Shown here: one piece after another, positions 1 to 6,279 of the stretch | Position numbering within the stretch: the stretch's first letter is position 1 | Layout: the number at the start of each line of letters is the position of its first letter | NCBI GenBank assembly: GCA_044356865.1 | Contig: JBIKVN010000040.1 | Coordinates: forward strand, 1-17,173 | Direction: 5' to 3' | Length of the DNA stretch: 17,173 nucleotides | Source: JBEIUL01 sp044356865 | GTDB taxonomy: Bacteria; Planctomycetota; Phycisphaerae; Phycisphaerales; SM1A02 | Notes under the pieces: model-generated | Databases searched by the model: none | What the model was told of the DNA's origin: nothing | The model's input: only the letters and a program-made list of their open reading frames with translations | Made by a program: the position numbers and the translations under genes

Positions 1-127
1 GGAGGTCGGCCGGATCTTCAAGGTCACCCGCGAGCGGGTCCGGCAGGTCGAGAGCAAGGCGATCCGCAAGCTCCAGCACCCGGTGCGGCGGCAGCGGCTC
101 GCGAGCTTCCTCTCCGGCGACGAGTGA
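1..127 (+). CDS. rpoD: Primary sigma-70 factor, C-terminal end (partial)
   Basis: The last 41 residues of a sigma-70 family protein are visible; the 5' end lies outside the window. The residues EVGRIFKVTRERVRQVESKA match the sigma region 4.2 helix-turn-helix that contacts the -35 element. The following AIRKLQHPVR is the usual ending of primary housekeeping sigma factors (RpoD/SigA), and only a short tail (RQRLASFLSGDE) follows before TGA at 125-127. An alternative group 2 sigma cannot be excluded from this fragment. The gene converges on the M50 peptidase gene with only three bases between the two stop codons. I see no T-tract terminator; the only structure nearby is a perfect GCCGCCG/CGGCGGC palindrome at 134-147, inside the neighbour's 3' end. 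Confidence 0.85.
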   Translation, partial: EVGRIFKVTRERVRQVESKAIRKLQHPVRRQRLASFLSGDE

Positions 128-130
128 TGC

Positions 131-1180
131 TCAGCCGCCGCGGCGGCGGGTGCCGCGCTCGAGCACCTTCCGCTCGGCGGGCGTGAGGCTTGCAAGGCCC
201 GAGCGGGCGACCTTGGCGAGCGTCGCGTCGAGTTCGCGCTCCTCGGCGTCCCGGCGGGCGCGGGTGGCGTCGCGCTCGCGGCGGAGGTTCGCCTCGTCGC
301 CGTCCGGCCCCTCGCGTTCGCGTTTCCACGCCTCGCCCGCGGCGTCCTCCTCGGGAACCGCCGCCCGCAGCGCGGCGAGGCCGCCGCGGCGGCTCTCGGT
401 CAGGCAGATCCAGACGCCGAACGCCCCGAACAGCACGAGCGAGAGCATGCCGAACACGATGCCGGCGACGCCGAGGGCGACCGACGCCGCGATGCCGATG
501 CGGGTCGCGACGCGATGGCCGGCCTCGGGGCCGAGGCGGGCGGAAGCGACCGCACGCACCGCGACGAACGCGTCGAGCGGCGGGATGGGCAGGAGGTTCG
601 CAAGCAGGACGAGCATCGCGCTGCCGTTCACGAGAAAGAGAAGCCGCGTCGCGGTGTCGGGCAGGGCGTAGAGCGCCTCAAGCCCGAGCGGAAAGGGCGG
701 CGCGACCGCCACGGCGAACCACTGCCCGGTCAGGAGCCCGAGGATCGGCACCCCGACGACGAGCGTCGCGACCTGCGGCCAGAGCCCGGCGAGGGCGACG
801 CGGACGCCCCGCGGCCCCTCGACCTCCCACGGCTCGATGCCGCCGAACGGCCAGAGCAGGATCTCGCGGCGGTCGCCGCCGGCCCGGCGGAACGCCCGCA
901 GGTGCGCCGCCTCGTGCAGCACCACGGTCGCCAGCAGGATCACGATTGCGGCCAAGGCCAACCCCGGCGAGAGGCGGGCCCCGCCCGGATCCGATCCGGG
1001 AAAGAAGGCGGTGACCAGCCGGACCGCGACGAGAAGCACCATCACCAGATGCAGCCGGAACCGGACGGGACCGCGGGCTCCGGGCCAGCGGAAGAACGGC
1101 AGCGACCACGAGAGCAGCTCGTTCAGCCCGCCGCCCCCCGCGGGCACCCACGCCCGGCCCTCGTCGCGGATGTCCCTCAC
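131..1180 (-). CDS. M50 (site-2 protease-like) intramembrane zinc metalloprotease
   Basis: A 349-residue polytopic membrane protein of the M50 family, which cleaves substrates within or near the membrane. The catalytic HExxH is HEAAH at residues 89-93, inside a hydrophobic segment (about 72-95). The third zinc ligand is D203 in NLLPIPPLD, the family's usual motif. Further hydrophobic segments lie near 43-60, 128-160, 178-200 and 228-260. After about residue 262 the protein becomes a charged, Arg/Glu-rich tail ending in SLTPAERKVLERGTRRR. Similar tails occur on rhomboid-like and M50 proteins (the DUF6576 style, from memory). I chose the GTG at 1180-1178 because it overlaps the Nudix stop as GTGA, suggesting translational coupling, and because the N-terminus (VRDIRDEGRAWVPAGGGG) reads as a plausible cytosolic lead before the first helix. 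The substrate is unknown. Confidence 0.85.
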   Translation of the reverse strand: MRDIRDEGRAWVPAGGGGLNELLSWSLPFFRWPGARGPVRFRLHLVMVLLVAVRLVTAFFPGSDPGGARLSPGLALAAIVILLATVVLHEAAHLRAFRRAGGDRREILLWPFGGIEPWEVEGPRGVRVALAGLWPQVATLVVGVPILGLLTGQWFAVAVAPPFPLGLEALYALPDTATRLLFLVNGSAMLVLLANLLPIPPLDAFVAVRAVASARLGPEAGHRVATRIGIAASVALGVAGIVFGMLSLVLFGAFGVWICLTESRRGGLAALRAAVPEEDAAGEAWKREREGPDGDEANLRRERDATRARRDAEERELDATLAKVARSGLASLTPAERKVLERGTRRRGG

Positions 1181-1728
1181 CCGCCCGCCCCGTTCGCCCG
1201 CGCGAGCCGCCAGAGGAAGAACGCCGCGATCGACTTCCCGTCTTCCATCGCGCCCGCGGCGATCCGCCGCTCGACCTCGGTCGCCGGAAGCGTCTCGACC
1301 TCGAGTTCCTCGCCCGGTTCGAGCCGCCGCGGGATCGGCTCGAGCCCGGTCGCGACGAAGGCGTGCATCCGCTCGTCGGCGAAGCCCGGCGAGGTGAAGA
1401 AGGTCCCGATCGGCGCGACGCTCGCCGCGCGATAACCGCACTCTTCCTCGAGCTCGCGGGCGGCCGCGGCGGCGGGATCCTCGCCCGGCTCGAGCTTGCC
1501 GGCGCAGAACTCGAGCAGTTCCCGGCCGACCGCGATGCGGCGGTTGCGGACGAGGACCAGCCGCCCGTCGCCGAGTTCCGCGACGACCGTCACCGCCCCC
1601 GGATGCCGCACGATGTCGCGGCGGAAGATCCGCCCGCTCGCGTCGCGGACCGACAGCGACTCGACCCGGAAGACCGGGCCGGTGTGGGTGACCATGCGGG
1701 AGACCGTTCCGGGGGCGTCCATTACCAT
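1177..1728 (-). CDS. Nudix hydrolase, ADP-ribose pyrophosphatase-like
   Basis: A 183-residue protein with a complete Nudix box. The glycine of GKLEPGE starts it and RELEEECGY ends it, satisfying GX5EX7REUXEEXGU with U taken as an aromatic or aliphatic residue. The motif TSPGF about 15 residues downstream resembles the SPG/proline signature of ADP-ribose pyrophosphatases (NudF/YqkG type), which hydrolyse ADP-ribose to AMP and ribose 5-phosphate. That substrate is inferred from the family. The upstream part (VRHPGAVTVVAELGDGRLVLVRNRR) is the normal lead-in strand pair. In-frame ATG codons lie at 1728, 1722 and 1695. I took the first; the weak GGCGGCGG before it does not decide among them. The stop overlaps the start of the M50 gene. 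The gene is divergent from mlaF, with only 25 bases between their starts, so any promoter must sit inside one of the coding regions. Confidence 0.88.
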   Translation of the reverse strand: MVMDAPGTVSRMVTHTGPVFRVESLSVRDASGRIFRRDIVRHPGAVTVVAELGDGRLVLVRNRRIAVGRELLEFCAGKLEPGEDPAAAAARELEEECGYRAASVAPIGTFFTSPGFADERMHAFVATGLEPIPRRLEPGEELEVETLPATEVERRIAAGAMEDGKSIAAFFLWRLARANGAGG

Positions 1729-1753
1729 CCGCCGCCCGCATTCTACGGTCCCC

Positions 1754-2587
1754 ATGCCCCTGCCCCCGCTCAACCCCGACGCCGGCGAACGGCCGCGCGA
1801 ACTCTCGGCGGTGCGGGTCGAGGACCTCCACAAGTCGTTCGGGCGGCAACCGGTGCTGCGGGGCGTGACGCTGGCGTTCCCGCCCGGGAAGACGACGGTG
1901 ATCCTCGGGCCGAGCGGCTGCGGCAAGAGCGTCCTGCTGAAGCACCTCGTCGGCCTGCTTCGCCCCGACCGGGGCCAGGTCTGGTTCGGCTCGACCCGCA
2001 TCGACACGCTGTCCGAACCGGCGCTGGTGCCGGTCCGCCGCCGCTTCGGCTTCCTCTTCCAGCAGGGCGCCCTCTTCGACTCGATGTCGGTGCGGCAGAA
2101 CATCCTCTTTCCCCTGCGGGAGGCCGGCCATCCGGTCGACGACGCGGCGAACGCCCGGGTCGAGCAGGTGCTCGGGATGGTCGGGCTCGCGGAGGCGGTC
2201 GACAGGTATCCGGCGGAACTCTCGGGCGGCATGCAGAAGCGGGCGGCCCTGGCCCGGGCGATCGTGCTCGAGCCCGAGGTGATCCTCTACGACGAGCCCA
2301 CCACCGGCCTCGACCCGATCCGCTCGGATGTCATCAACGAGCTCATCCTGAAGCTTTCGCAGGCGATGCGGGTGACCAGCATCGTGGTGACCCACGACCT
2401 CGCGAGCGCCCGCAAGGTCGCCGACCGCATGGTGATGCTCGACCAGGGCCAGGTCGTGCTCGAGGACGAGCCCGAACGCTTCCTCGCTTCGACCAACCCC
2501 GCCGTCGAGCGGTTCCTGAAGGGCGAGGCGAGCGAGGACGAGCTCGCGGCGATCCGGGGCGGACCGGACCGGGGCCGGGTCGGGTAG
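1754..2587 (+). CDS. mlaF: ABC transporter ATPase, MlaF-type lipid transport
   Basis: A 277-residue ABC ATPase with all canonical elements: Walker A GPSGCGKS (52-59), Q-loop FLFQQGALF around Q103/Q104, signature LSGGM (156-160), Walker B VILYDE (176-181), D-loop TGLDP and the H-loop histidine at 214 (VVTHD). FLFQQGALFDSMSV together with LSGGMQKRAALARA is characteristic of the MlaF/Ttg2A/Mkl subgroup. These proteins power phospholipid movement between inner and outer membranes with MlaE (permease) and MlaD (MCE protein). mlaD follows 29 bases downstream on the same strand, supporting the assignment. No mlaE is found beside it. The chosen ATG (1754-1756) places the usual start-to-Walker A distance; its leader (GGTCCCC) has no Shine-Dalgarno. 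The C-terminus beyond about residue 245 is a short acidic extension. Confidence 0.92.
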   Translation: MPLPPLNPDAGERPRELSAVRVEDLHKSFGRQPVLRGVTLAFPPGKTTVILGPSGCGKSVLLKHLVGLLRPDRGQVWFGSTRIDTLSEPALVPVRRRFGFLFQQGALFDSMSVRQNILFPLREAGHPVDDAANARVEQVLGMVGLAEAVDRYPAELSGGMQKRAALARAIVLEPEVILYDEPTTGLDPIRSDVINELILKLSQAMRVTSIVVTHDLASARKVADRMVMLDQGQVVLEDEPERFLASTNPAVERFLKGEASEDELAAIRGGPDRGRVG

Positions 2588-2616
2588 CCTTCCCGACCCA
2601 CCAGCGACCACCACCC

Positions 2617-3657
2617 ATGCGCGAAACCACCCGCAATGTTCTCGTCGGCGCGACCACGATCCTCGGGCTCGGGGCTCTCGCGGGCCTGCTCCTCATGTTC
2701 GGCGAGTTCACCGATGTGCTCACCGCCCGGGTCCCGGTGCGGATGCACTTCAACGCCGCGGGCGGGGTGCGCGAGGGAAGCCTCGTGACGCTGCACGGCG
2801 TGCCGGTCGGCGTGGTCGAGCGGGTCTCGGTCGGCAGCGGCGACGATGCCCGGCCGGTGCTCGTCCTGACCCAGATCGATCGCGAGGTCGCCCTGCCCGA
2901 CCCCTGCCGCCCCGGCGTCGAGGCGTCGCTGCTCGGCTCGGGCGCCCGCATCGAGCTCGCCCCGGCCGGCAGCGAACGGGGCACGCCGAAGCCGCTCGAT
3001 CCGGCCGCGCCGCCGACGCTCGACGGCGACGCGTTCTCGCTCGAGGAACGGCTGATGACCGCCCTCGACTCGCGGCTCGGCGGTCTCAAGGGCCAGTTCG
3101 AGACGGTCTCGACCGACCTCCACGAGTTGAGCGCGACCTACACCGAGCTCGGCCGGAACCTGAACGATCTCGTGAAGCCGGTCGAGACCGGTTCGCCCGA
3201 GGCCGAAGGCAACCTGAGGCTGACGGTCGAGCGGCTCAACCGCATGCTGGCCGGCGCCGACGAGGCGTTCCGCCTCGCCCAAGGCTGGCTCGGCGACGAT
3301 GCGATGAAGGGCGATGTCAAGACCGCGGTGGCGAATGCGAAGGACCTCATCGCCGCGGCGAGCGCCGCGGTCGAGCGCTACGGCCAGTTCGCCGAGCGGC
3401 TCGACGGCGACCGCGAGCAGCTCGTGGCGCGGCTCGGCCCGACGCTCGACGAGGCCCGCGCGACGCTCGGCGAGGTGCGGACCGCGATCGCCCTCGCGCA
3501 CTCCGGCGAGGGCACGGTGGCGAGGCTGTTGCGCGACGATGGCCTCTACCGCAGCCTCGACGACAGCGCGAAGCGGCTCTCGGCGACGCTCAAGCAAGTC
3601 GAGGCGGTGGCCGAGCGGCTGAAGGCCGAAGGCATCGTGATCGAATTCGGGAAGTGA
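2617..3657 (+). CDS. mlaD: MCE-domain lipid-binding protein, MlaD-like
   Basis: A 346-residue protein with one N-terminal membrane anchor (about 8-28, VLVGATTILGLGALAGLLLM), then a single MCE domain (about 38-118: VPVRMHFNAAGGVREGSLVTLHGV...VGVVERV). A long mostly helical region follows (about 145-335). The pattern GEGTVARLLRDDGLYRSL near 297-314 recurs in long MlaD/MCE proteins. The family forms periplasmic rings or tubes that pass phospholipids between membranes, anchored to the MlaFE complex. E. coli MlaD is about 180 residues, so this is the longer form, closer to LetB/PqiB-like or actinobacterial MCE proteins with extended helices. The start at 2617 directly precedes the anchor. The leader CCACCACCC is C-rich with no Shine-Dalgarno. 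It likely shares an operon with mlaF. A hairpin lies 37 bases after the stop. Confidence 0.88.
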   Translation: MRETTRNVLVGATTILGLGALAGLLLMFGEFTDVLTARVPVRMHFNAAGGVREGSLVTLHGVPVGVVERVSVGSGDDARPVLVLTQIDREVALPDPCRPGVEASLLGSGARIELAPAGSERGTPKPLDPAAPPTLDGDAFSLEERLMTALDSRLGGLKGQFETVSTDLHELSATYTELGRNLNDLVKPVETGSPEAEGNLRLTVERLNRMLAGADEAFRLAQGWLGDDAMKGDVKTAVANAKDLIAAASAAVERYGQFAERLDGDREQLVARLGPTLDEARATLGEVRTAIALAHSGEGTVARLLRDDGLYRSLDDSAKRLSATLKQVEAVAERLKAEGIVIEFGK

Positions 3658-3690
3658 GCGGCGGGACTTCGCCGGCGGCGGGAGCGAAGG

Positions 3691-3717
3691 AAAAGGGCCC
3701 GGCGCTCGGCCGGGCCC
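3691..3717 (-). terminator. Intrinsic terminator for the OmpA-lipoprotein transcript
   Basis: A perfect 9-bp stem GGGCCCGGC (3695-3703) / GCCGGGCCC (3709-3717) with a GCTCG loop. Read on the minus strand it is followed by TTTTCCTT, as expected for a Rho-independent terminator 27 bases beyond the stop of the lipoprotein gene. On the plus strand the stem is followed by TCGGGATC without a T-run, so termination of mlaFD would be weaker. Outer arms GGAGCGA (3681-3687) and TCGCTCC (3724-3730) are also complementary and enclose the stem. Confidence 0.75.
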
Positions 3718-3744
3718 TCGGGATCGCTCCTTCATTCGCCGCGT

Positions 3745-4476
3745 TCAGTTCCCGCCGGTCCGCGAGCTCGAGCCCGCGCCGGTCACGATCGAGCCCGAGC
3801 CGCCGCCGGTGCCGCCGGCCGAGACCACCGCGATCTCGACGCGGCGGGACTTCGCCTTCGTCGAACGGGGCTTGGTGTCGCCGAAGCTGACGTAGGCGAG
3901 ATCATTGCCCGGGAAGCCCTTGCCCTCGAGGTACTTCCCGACCGAGCGGGCCCGCGCGAAGGCGAGTTCCCAATTGTCCGACCACTGGCTCTTCTTGATC
4001 GGGTCGGTGTCGGTGAAGCCCTGCACGCGGAGGTCGCTGCCCGGGAACTGCCGGCGGATGCTCGAGGCGATCGAGTCGAGGGTCGTCTTCGCGTTGGTCT
4101 TGAGCGTCGCCTTGCCGCTGTCGAAAAGCACGTCGCCGGGAACATCGATGATCAGGTCATTGCCCTCGACGCGGCAGGTCACGCCCTCGGGCAGGTCGGT
4201 CGGCATCACGATGGTCTCGTTCACCGCCGCCTCCACCGCCGGCGCCGCGGCGAGGCGGTCCTTGAGGTCGGCATTCTCCTGCTCGAGCCGCACGCGGGCC
4301 TCGCGTTCGCTCTCGAGGGCGTCGCTCTTCTGCTCGAGCTCGAGCGAAAGCTGCTGGTTCTTGTCCTCGAGGGTCGCGACCTGCTCCTTCTGGGCGTTGT
4401 TGCAGCCGACAAGCGGCAGCCACGAGCAGGCGACGAGGAGGGCACACGCGGGAAGACGGGACGGACGATCGGCCAT
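3745..4476 (-). CDS. OmpA-domain peptidoglycan-associated lipoprotein
   Basis: A 243-residue predicted lipoprotein. The signal peptide ends in the lipobox LVGC (22-25). Next is a coiled coil rich in Q/E/K (about 30-78, with heptad-like L and A spacing), then an OmpA/MotB-type C-terminal domain (about 105-217). Visible motifs are VLFDSGKATL, the LRVQGFTDTDPI stretch with the peptidoglycan-contacting Asp, NWELAFARARSV, and SRRVEI with the conserved Arg. The family usually has NRRVEI; here Ser replaces the Asn. The tail from 218 is Gly/Ser-rich. The likely role is linking the outer membrane to peptidoglycan, by homology to Pal-type proteins. The coiled coil may act as a spacer; that is inference. 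The ATG at 4476 has AAAGGA eight bases upstream, favouring it over in-frame codons further out. The terminator at 3691-3717 follows. Confidence 0.88.
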   Translation of the reverse strand: MADRPSRLPACALLVACSWLPLVGCNNAQKEQVATLEDKNQQLSLELEQKSDALESEREARVRLEQENADLKDRLAAAPAVEAAVNETIVMPTDLPEGVTCRVEGNDLIIDVPGDVLFDSGKATLKTNAKTTLDSIASSIRRQFPGSDLRVQGFTDTDPIKKSQWSDNWELAFARARSVGKYLEGKGFPGNDLAYVSFGDTKPRSTKAKSRRVEIAVVSAGGTGGGSGSIVTGAGSSSRTGGN

Positions 4477-4605
4477 CGGCGGAATCCTTTCCGAAAGGGT
4501 CTGACCGCGACGGCCGCGTCGATCCTCGACGGGCACCCCGTCGCGGGGGTGTATCGAACCGTGGGCATTTCAAGCGCGGACGCCGAAAAAGGCAAGTAGT
4601 GCGCG
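4477..4605 (-). promoter_or_regulatory. Leader/intergenic region of the OmpA-lipoprotein gene
   Basis: This 129-base gap separates the prepilin peptidase stop from the lipoprotein start. On the minus strand it contains TTGAAA followed 14 bases later by TACACC (GATACA one base earlier), a poorly spaced promoter candidate. Closer to the gene is a hairpin, CACCCC (4534-4539) / GGGGTG (4546-4551), which would sit about 60-75 bases before the start codon. The gap leaves room for a separate promoter, so the lipoprotein may be expressed independently of the genes upstream. The promoter call is weak. Confidence 0.3.
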
Positions 4606-5940
4606 TCAGCGATCCCGCGGGGAGCCGAGCGGCGGCGCCTGCGGAACGCCGATCGGGCGCTCCCGCCGCTCGCGCCGGGCGGGGATCTCGGCCATCGGGT
4701 CGTGGAAGAGGACTCGCTCGAGCCGCGCGAAGGCCGGGCCGGTGAGAGCGACGAGCAGGGCCGCGACCGCGAGGTACGGGCCGTAGGGCAACGACTCGCC
4801 GAGCCAGCCGGGCGGCGGGCCGTCGCGGCGGATGCGGATCGCGATCCGCTTGGCGAGTTCGACCGCGAGCGCCGGGAACGGGGCAAGGGCGAACGCCCAG
4901 ATCGCGGCCTTCCAGCCGAGCGTCGCCCCGATCGCGGCCAGCAGATGGACATCGCCGAGGCCCATCGCCTCGATCCCGCGGGCCAGCGTGCCGGCCATGC
5001 GGAAGAACCAGACGAGGCCCCCGCCGACGAGGAACCCGAGCGAGCTCGCGGCCAGCAACCCGATCCCGGCCGGCGGCGTCGCGAGCGGGTCGAGCCGGCC
5101 GCCCGAGGCCGCGACCCGGACCGCGAACCACCCGAGCCCGATGCCGAGAAGCACCGGCAGCAGGAACGCCGCTTCCTTCCGCATCTCGCGACGGGCGTGG
5201 GGATAGGCGGTGATCGCATCCCCTTCCTTCACATGCTCGGCCCAGTCGGCGAAGCTCTCGGGGATCACGCCCAAACGCTTGAGCCCGAGGGCGACGAGCG
5301 TCCCGACGAGGCCGCCGAGGGCCGCCCCCGCCGCCGGCCAGGTCGGCACGGGAATCGGCGGCGCGGCCTCGCCCGCCCGCCAGTGCAGCCCGAGCCACGG
5401 CTGGACCGCCCACGCGACGAGGGCGAGGATCGTCACCGTCCGCGTGATCGGCTGCGGGATCAGGAAGGTCCGCAGGTCGGCCAGCGTCGCCGCGATGAGT
5501 CCGCTCACGAGGCCGAGAAGCGCCACGAACGCCGGCCACGCGAACGCGAAGCCCTGGGCGTGCCACCACGGCGTCGAGCCGCCGAGCCACGCCCCGAGCG
5601 GATCCCGCGGCGAAAGCGCGAAGTACGCCAGGTAGAGCCCCGCGAAAGTCAGCGCGGTGAACGCCTCGACCAGCGGATACTGCGGCGAGATCGGCTCGCG
5701 GCAGAAGCGGCACTTCCCGCGGAGGAAGAGCCAGCCGAGGATCGGCAGGTTGTCGCGCCACGCCAGCCGCCCGCCGCAGGTCGGGCAGCGGCTCGGCGGA
5801 TGGATGACCGAGAGGCTCTCGGGCAGCCGGTACGCGACGACATTCAGGAAACTGCCGACGCACGCCCCGAAGGCGAACAGGAACGCCGCGGAAACCGCCC
5901 GGGCGAGGAAGTCGAGGGTGGCGAGATCGTCCGTGCCCAT
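4606..5940 (-). CDS. pilD: Type IV prepilin leader peptidase / N-methyltransferase (A24A)
   Basis: A 444-residue inner-membrane aspartic protease that cleaves type IV prepilin or type II secretion pseudopilin leaders and methylates the new N-terminus. The N-terminal domain has GACVGSFLNVVAYRLP (25-40) and two zinc-binding pairs, CPTC (52-55) and CRFC (77-80), with HPPSRCP, LPILGW and ISPQYPLVEA as in PilD. The catalytic aspartates are D155 (ATLADLRTFLIP) and D330 (GLGD), followed by LLAAIGATLGW and later LPYGPYL (384-390). It is much longer than the usual 250-290 residues. The extra length is mainly between the two aspartates (about 180-320), including a hydrophilic loop EHVKEGDAITAYPHARREMRK-like stretch (235-255) and extra membrane segments. 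It starts 12 bases after the xseB stop, so it is probably co-transcribed. No pilin genes are in the window. The leader is C-rich without a Shine-Dalgarno. Confidence 0.9.
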   Translation of the reverse strand: MGTDDLATLDFLARAVSAAFLFAFGACVGSFLNVVAYRLPESLSVIHPPSRCPTCGGRLAWRDNLPILGWLFLRGKCRFCREPISPQYPLVEAFTALTFAGLYLAYFALSPRDPLGAWLGGSTPWWHAQGFAFAWPAFVALLGLVSGLIAATLADLRTFLIPQPITRTVTILALVAWAVQPWLGLHWRAGEAAPPIPVPTWPAAGAALGGLVGTLVALGLKRLGVIPESFADWAEHVKEGDAITAYPHARREMRKEAAFLLPVLLGIGLGWFAVRVAASGGRLDPLATPPAGIGLLAASSLGFLVGGGLVWFFRMAGTLARGIEAMGLGDVHLLAAIGATLGWKAAIWAFALAPFPALAVELAKRIAIRIRRDGPPPGWLGESLPYGPYLAVAALLVALTGPAFARLERVLFHDPMAEIPARRERRERPIGVPQAPPLGSPRDR

Positions 5941-5952
5941 GGAGCGGGGCGC

Positions 5953-6219
5953 TCAGTCCTCGCGGGGATTCTCGAGCTCGTCGAGCGAAAGCCGCCGGAT
6001 CTCCTGCTCGGCCCCGTCGAGGATCGCCCGGCAGCGGCGCAGCAGGGCGTGGCCGCGGCGGTACTCGCCGAGGGTCTCCTCGAGGCCGACCGAGCCGTCC
6101 TCGATCCGCTCGATGATCGACTCGAGCCGCTCGACCGCGGCCTCGAAGGGCAGCGACGCGACCTCGGCGTCGAGTTCGGCGTCGTCGGAAGACGAGGGTT
6201 CTTTCGGGCGCTTCGCCAT
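5953..6219 (-). CDS. xseB: Exodeoxyribonuclease VII small subunit
   Basis: An 88-residue, highly charged helical protein. The core LPFEAAVERLESIIERIEDGSVGLEETLGEYRRGHALLRRCRAIL matches XseB in order and spacing: FE.A...LE.I...LE.G...LEE.L..Y..G..L...C...L. XseB binds XseA to form exonuclease VII, which degrades single-stranded DNA to oligonucleotides during mismatch repair and recombination. About 20 acidic/Ser residues precede the core, and the C-terminal LSLDELENPRED is a normal short tail. It lies 60 bases downstream of xseA and just ahead of the prepilin peptidase gene. Its start codon is preceded by CCTTTCCCCCC, with no Shine-Dalgarno at all. Confidence 0.93.
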   Translation of the reverse strand: MAKRPKEPSSSDDAELDAEVASLPFEAAVERLESIIERIEDGSVGLEETLGEYRRGHALLRRCRAILDGAEQEIRRLSLDELENPRED

Positions 6220-6279
6220 GGGGGGAAAGGTACCGGAGAAGGGTAGCGTGGAACGGAAGCGGATCCGGCCGGCCTGCGA

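Noticed and set aside
1729..1753. Promoter in the gap between Nudix and mlaF
   Set aside because: The gap is only 25 bases and no -35/-10 pair with acceptable spacing was seen; promoters may lie inside the coding regions.
131..2614. A single very long minus-strand open frame across the M50, Nudix and mlaF regions
   Set aside because: Only the part from 1180 down encodes a recognisable protein; the rest is antisense to mlaF and out of frame with the Nudix gene. High GC leaves antisense frames open.
6220..6279. Promoter or small gene between xseA and xseB
   Set aside because: The 60-base gap has only short GC palindromes (such as GGATCC) and no recognisable promoter or open frame.
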